The translations under genes were made by a program, and so were the position numbers. The notes below the pieces were generated by a model. That model ran no database searches. It saw nothing but the letters and a program-made list of their open reading frames with translations, and was not told where the DNA came from. Positions 62,415-64,000 of a DNA stretch of 64,000 nt are shown here, in pieces; the stretch's first letter is position 1; each line of letters begins with the position of its first letter. The stretch is from assembly GCF_023006505.1 (NCBI RefSeq), contig NZ_JALBGV010000026.1, forward strand, positions 1 through 64,000, given 5' to 3'. Source of the stretch: Neorhizobium sp. SHOUNA12A (GTDB lineage: Bacteria > Pseudomonadota > Alphaproteobacteria > Rhizobiales > Rhizobiaceae).

Positions 62415-62618
62415 ATGTCGGACGGACTAGAGATAGAGCAAGGCGCCGTATTTCAAAGCAATCGTAGCCAGGCAATTCGACTACCGAAGGCCGTTGCTCT
62501 GCCTGACGATGTAAAACGCGTCGACATCGTTGCGGTCGGACGCACTCGGATTATAGCCCCCGCCGGTGAAGTTTGGGACAGCTGGTTCGAAGGTGAAGTG
62601 GCACATCTGATTTCATGA
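62415..62618 (+). pseudogene. vapB: VapB antitoxin, frameshifted at the C-terminus
   Basis: The AbrB-type DNA-binding part is intact: AVFQSNRSQAIRLPKAVALP, then VGRTRIIAPAGEVWDSWFEG. The frame then slips by a missing base near 62597, giving GEVAHLIS and stop. The other frame continues the usual tail (SDFMSERDQPALQEREAF) to TAA at 62660-62662, which overlaps the vapC ATG. The part that wraps the toxin is therefore lost. Confidence 0.75.
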
Positions 62619-62661
62619 GCGAACGTGATCAGCCAGCCTTGCAGGAGCGCGAGGCATTTTA

Positions 62662-62907
62662 ATGCTGAAGTACATGCTGGACACCAACATCTGCATTTTC
62701 ACGGTGAAGAACAGGCCGCAGCAAGTGCGCGAGGCTTTCAACCGCCACCATGGTCAACTGTGCATTAGTCCACGCCAGTTCAGCCTTTGGTCTTCCTATT
62801 TCCGATTATATTCGCGCCCGCTGCGCAGTGGAAGATCAGGCGGCGCGCCGGTCGGACACGTGCCTAATTTCCGTGAAATCGACGATTACGCCTTCATCTG
62901 CAACTAA
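62662..62907 (+). pseudogene. vapC: VapC PIN-domain toxin, truncated
   Basis: MLKYMLDTNICIFTVKNRPQ and EAFNRHHGQLCIS is the start of a VapC RNase with the first catalytic Asp. After about residue 36 (near 62770) the sequence no longer matches: the remaining PIN acidic residues are absent and foreign sequence follows to 62907. Toxin inactive. Confidence 0.75.
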
Positions 62908-63057
62908 AATAAGCGCCATGTTCCGGCAAGCTTCGCCTCGCGCGAACTGCAGAGCCGCAGCTTTCGAGATAAAAATTCCACCGATGACGCCCAGCTTGTC
63001 GTGAACGATCCAATTGGCGCAGTCATCTTGCTCGACAACAAAACGAACAGCTTTCAC
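62836..63057 (-). CDS. Small protein, 73 residues
   Basis: Not a family I can name. GTG at 63057 is preceded by a perfect AGGAGG 8 bases upstream, which decides the start. The sequence reads VKAVRFVVEQDDCANWIVHD, then GVIGGIFISKAAALQFARGE and VADEGVIVDFTEIRHVSD, a compact alpha/beta domain like DUF2188-type proteins. It lies 19 bases behind the FAD-protein gene and is probably co-transcribed. Its 3' end overlaps the foreign tail of the truncated vapC. Confidence 0.6.
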   Translation of the reverse strand: MKAVRFVVEQDDCANWIVHDKLGVIGGIFISKAAALQFARGEACRNMALILVADEGVIVDFTEIRHVSDRRAA

Positions 63058-63076
63058 CGCCTTTACCTCCTGCCAT

Positions 63077-64000
63077 TCAAGCCCCGACGCCGAGCCGCCG
63101 CCTAGCTGCGGGTCGCGCCATAAATCTTTGTTTCCAGCCGGACGCTGCCTCTTTATCGAGCGCTCTTGCGGCGATCTTGGCCACTTCGCTACAAAACGGA
63201 AGACCCGAGTGATAGGGATAGATGCCGGAGATAATCGGTGCGGCAAGAATGAATATCGATCGCATCGATGTTCCGGCGCTGGAAATTGGATGGAAGCACT
63301 CGTCGACGCTAACGCCTCCGATCGCCATTTCGTCACCGCCATTGGCCGCTTCGGGTTCAAGCTTGATTTTGGCCGCTGTGATGACGCCGGCATCAACCAG
63401 CGCCTGGAACGGAAAATCGTCAAGATCGATCGACTGCTGTCCGCGGCAATCCACTACGAAATCATAAGAGAGCGTCGTCTTCTGTCCCGTTTGCGGATGA
63501 CGGAATACGAGGCTGGCCTGTTCATCATCCACGCCTCCCAAAATTGTCAGGTCGTTACCGATACTGACGACACTTAAGCAATCCGCCTCATGCAGGGCTA
63601 GGATCTGTTCGCATGATTGTTGGGGCAACACCGCGACGAGATAAGTTAGCAATGGCATGAGCTGGTTATGAACGCGCATGATGTCGCTGGGTTTGAGATA
63701 GCGGATATGGAAGTTGAGCGTATAGGTGATGTCGTCGAGCACTTCCTTCCAATAGATCGGGCTTCGGTCTCGAATCGATGCAACGGAGATCACGTATTCT
63801 TCTCTCAGGAGTTCGAAGGGATCTCTAGCCTTGCGGCGCTTCTGGAGAAATCCGACAAATGTCTCGAAATCCATTTTAGCGATGATATCATGCACTTCCG
63901 GAGATTTTTCTTTCAGGACCGTCTTCAGTACACGTTCGAACAGGAAATCGAGCGAGAGATGGCCGTCGTTCTGCTCGATGTGCGTATGGATATCGGCCTG
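63077..64000 (-). CDS. FAD/NAD(P)-binding protein (YdhS-like), 5' end outside window
   Basis: The frame is open from the window edge to 63077 (308 codons seen). Seen: a helical middle (ITYTLNFHIRYLKPSDIMRV), the strand block LTILGGVDDEQASLVFRHPQ, YDFVVDCRGQQSIDLDDFPF as in the second Rossmann part of FAD-NAD(P)-binding proteins, and IGGVSVDECFHPISSAGTSM, which resembles the FAD-binding C-terminal segment. It belongs probably to the YdhS-like family. The dinucleotide-binding N-terminus would be beyond 64000. A GTG at 63895 is not the true start. Confidence 0.6.
   Translation of the reverse strand, partial: QADIHTHIEQNDGHLSLDFLFERVLKTVLKEKSPEVHDIIAKMDFETFVGFLQKRRKARDPFELLREEYVISVASIRDRSPIYWKEVLDDITYTLNFHIRYLKPSDIMRVHNQLMPLLTYLVAVLPQQSCEQILALHEADCLSVVSIGNDLTILGGVDDEQASLVFRHPQTGQKTTLSYDFVVDCRGQQSIDLDDFPFQALVDAGVITAAKIKLEPEAANGGDEMAIGGVSVDECFHPISSAGTSMRSIFILAAPIISGIYPYHSGLPFCSEVAKIAARALDKEAASGWKQRFMARPAARRRLGVGA

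Overview
The window looks like an accessory, probably plasmid-borne, stretch of a Rhizobiaceae genome (Rhizobium/Agrobacterium type). Support for this: moderately high GC, an ietAS protease/ATPase pair of the kind first studied on the Ti plasmid pTiC58, two tripartite tricarboxylate (Tct) transporters, a plasmid-type topoisomerase III, many rhizobial IS fragments (IS66, IS110, IS630, IS21, IS5), decayed Ku/LigD genes, and VirG-type vir boxes in front of small proteins that look like type IV secretion effectors.

Layout. 0-11.7 kb is a defence/conflict island. It holds a broken TIR plus caspase pair cut by an IS66-family element, an operon of caspase, unknown protein and ComEC-like metallo-beta-lactamase followed by a CHAT protease, and the convergent HTH-ietA-ietS operon. 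12.4-24.2 kb is a catabolic cluster: aldolase, SnoaL-like protein, IclR regulator, cupin-like protein, DUF849 cleavage enzyme, SDR, iron alcohol dehydrogenase, semialdehyde dehydrogenase and TctCBA uptake. 24.6-34.1 kb is a second conflict island. It has two units that each pair a closely related intracellular subtilase (S8) with a CHAT protease; the second unit also carries a Nudix hydrolase and a P-loop kinase. Remnants of an OLD nuclease, a STAND-like NTPase and ISs lie around them, and an autoinhibited Fic enzyme closes the block.

34.2-45.0 kb is an IS graveyard with a debris NHEJ locus (Ku, LigD) and a guanine deaminase pseudogene. Scattered in it are intact small genes. Several have vir-box-like sites about 55-90 bp upstream, two share an Arg-rich RPPAER-type C-terminus, one has a CheD/CNF-like Thr-Cys-His deamidase signature, and one is built of about 40-residue repeats. 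I read this as a candidate set of VirB/D4 effectors. 45.1-47.3 kb is topB.

48.3-60.9 kb is a second catabolic cluster: a LysA-like decarboxylase, an FAH-family hydrolase with TctABC, a LacI regulator, and an acyl-CoA ligase, thiolase, DUF35, enoyl-CoA hydratase and aldo/keto reductase series. Two identical perfect palindromes (GACAACGTTGTC) lie beside lacI/tctC and over the ligase promoter, so the two arms are probably one regulon: carboxylate import, CoA activation and beta-oxidation-like breakdown. 61.3-64 kb holds an exported hypothetical protein, a decayed vapBC pair, a 73-residue gene and the 3' part of an FAD/NAD(P)-binding protein that runs off the window.

All functional calls come from reading motifs by eye; no database search was run.
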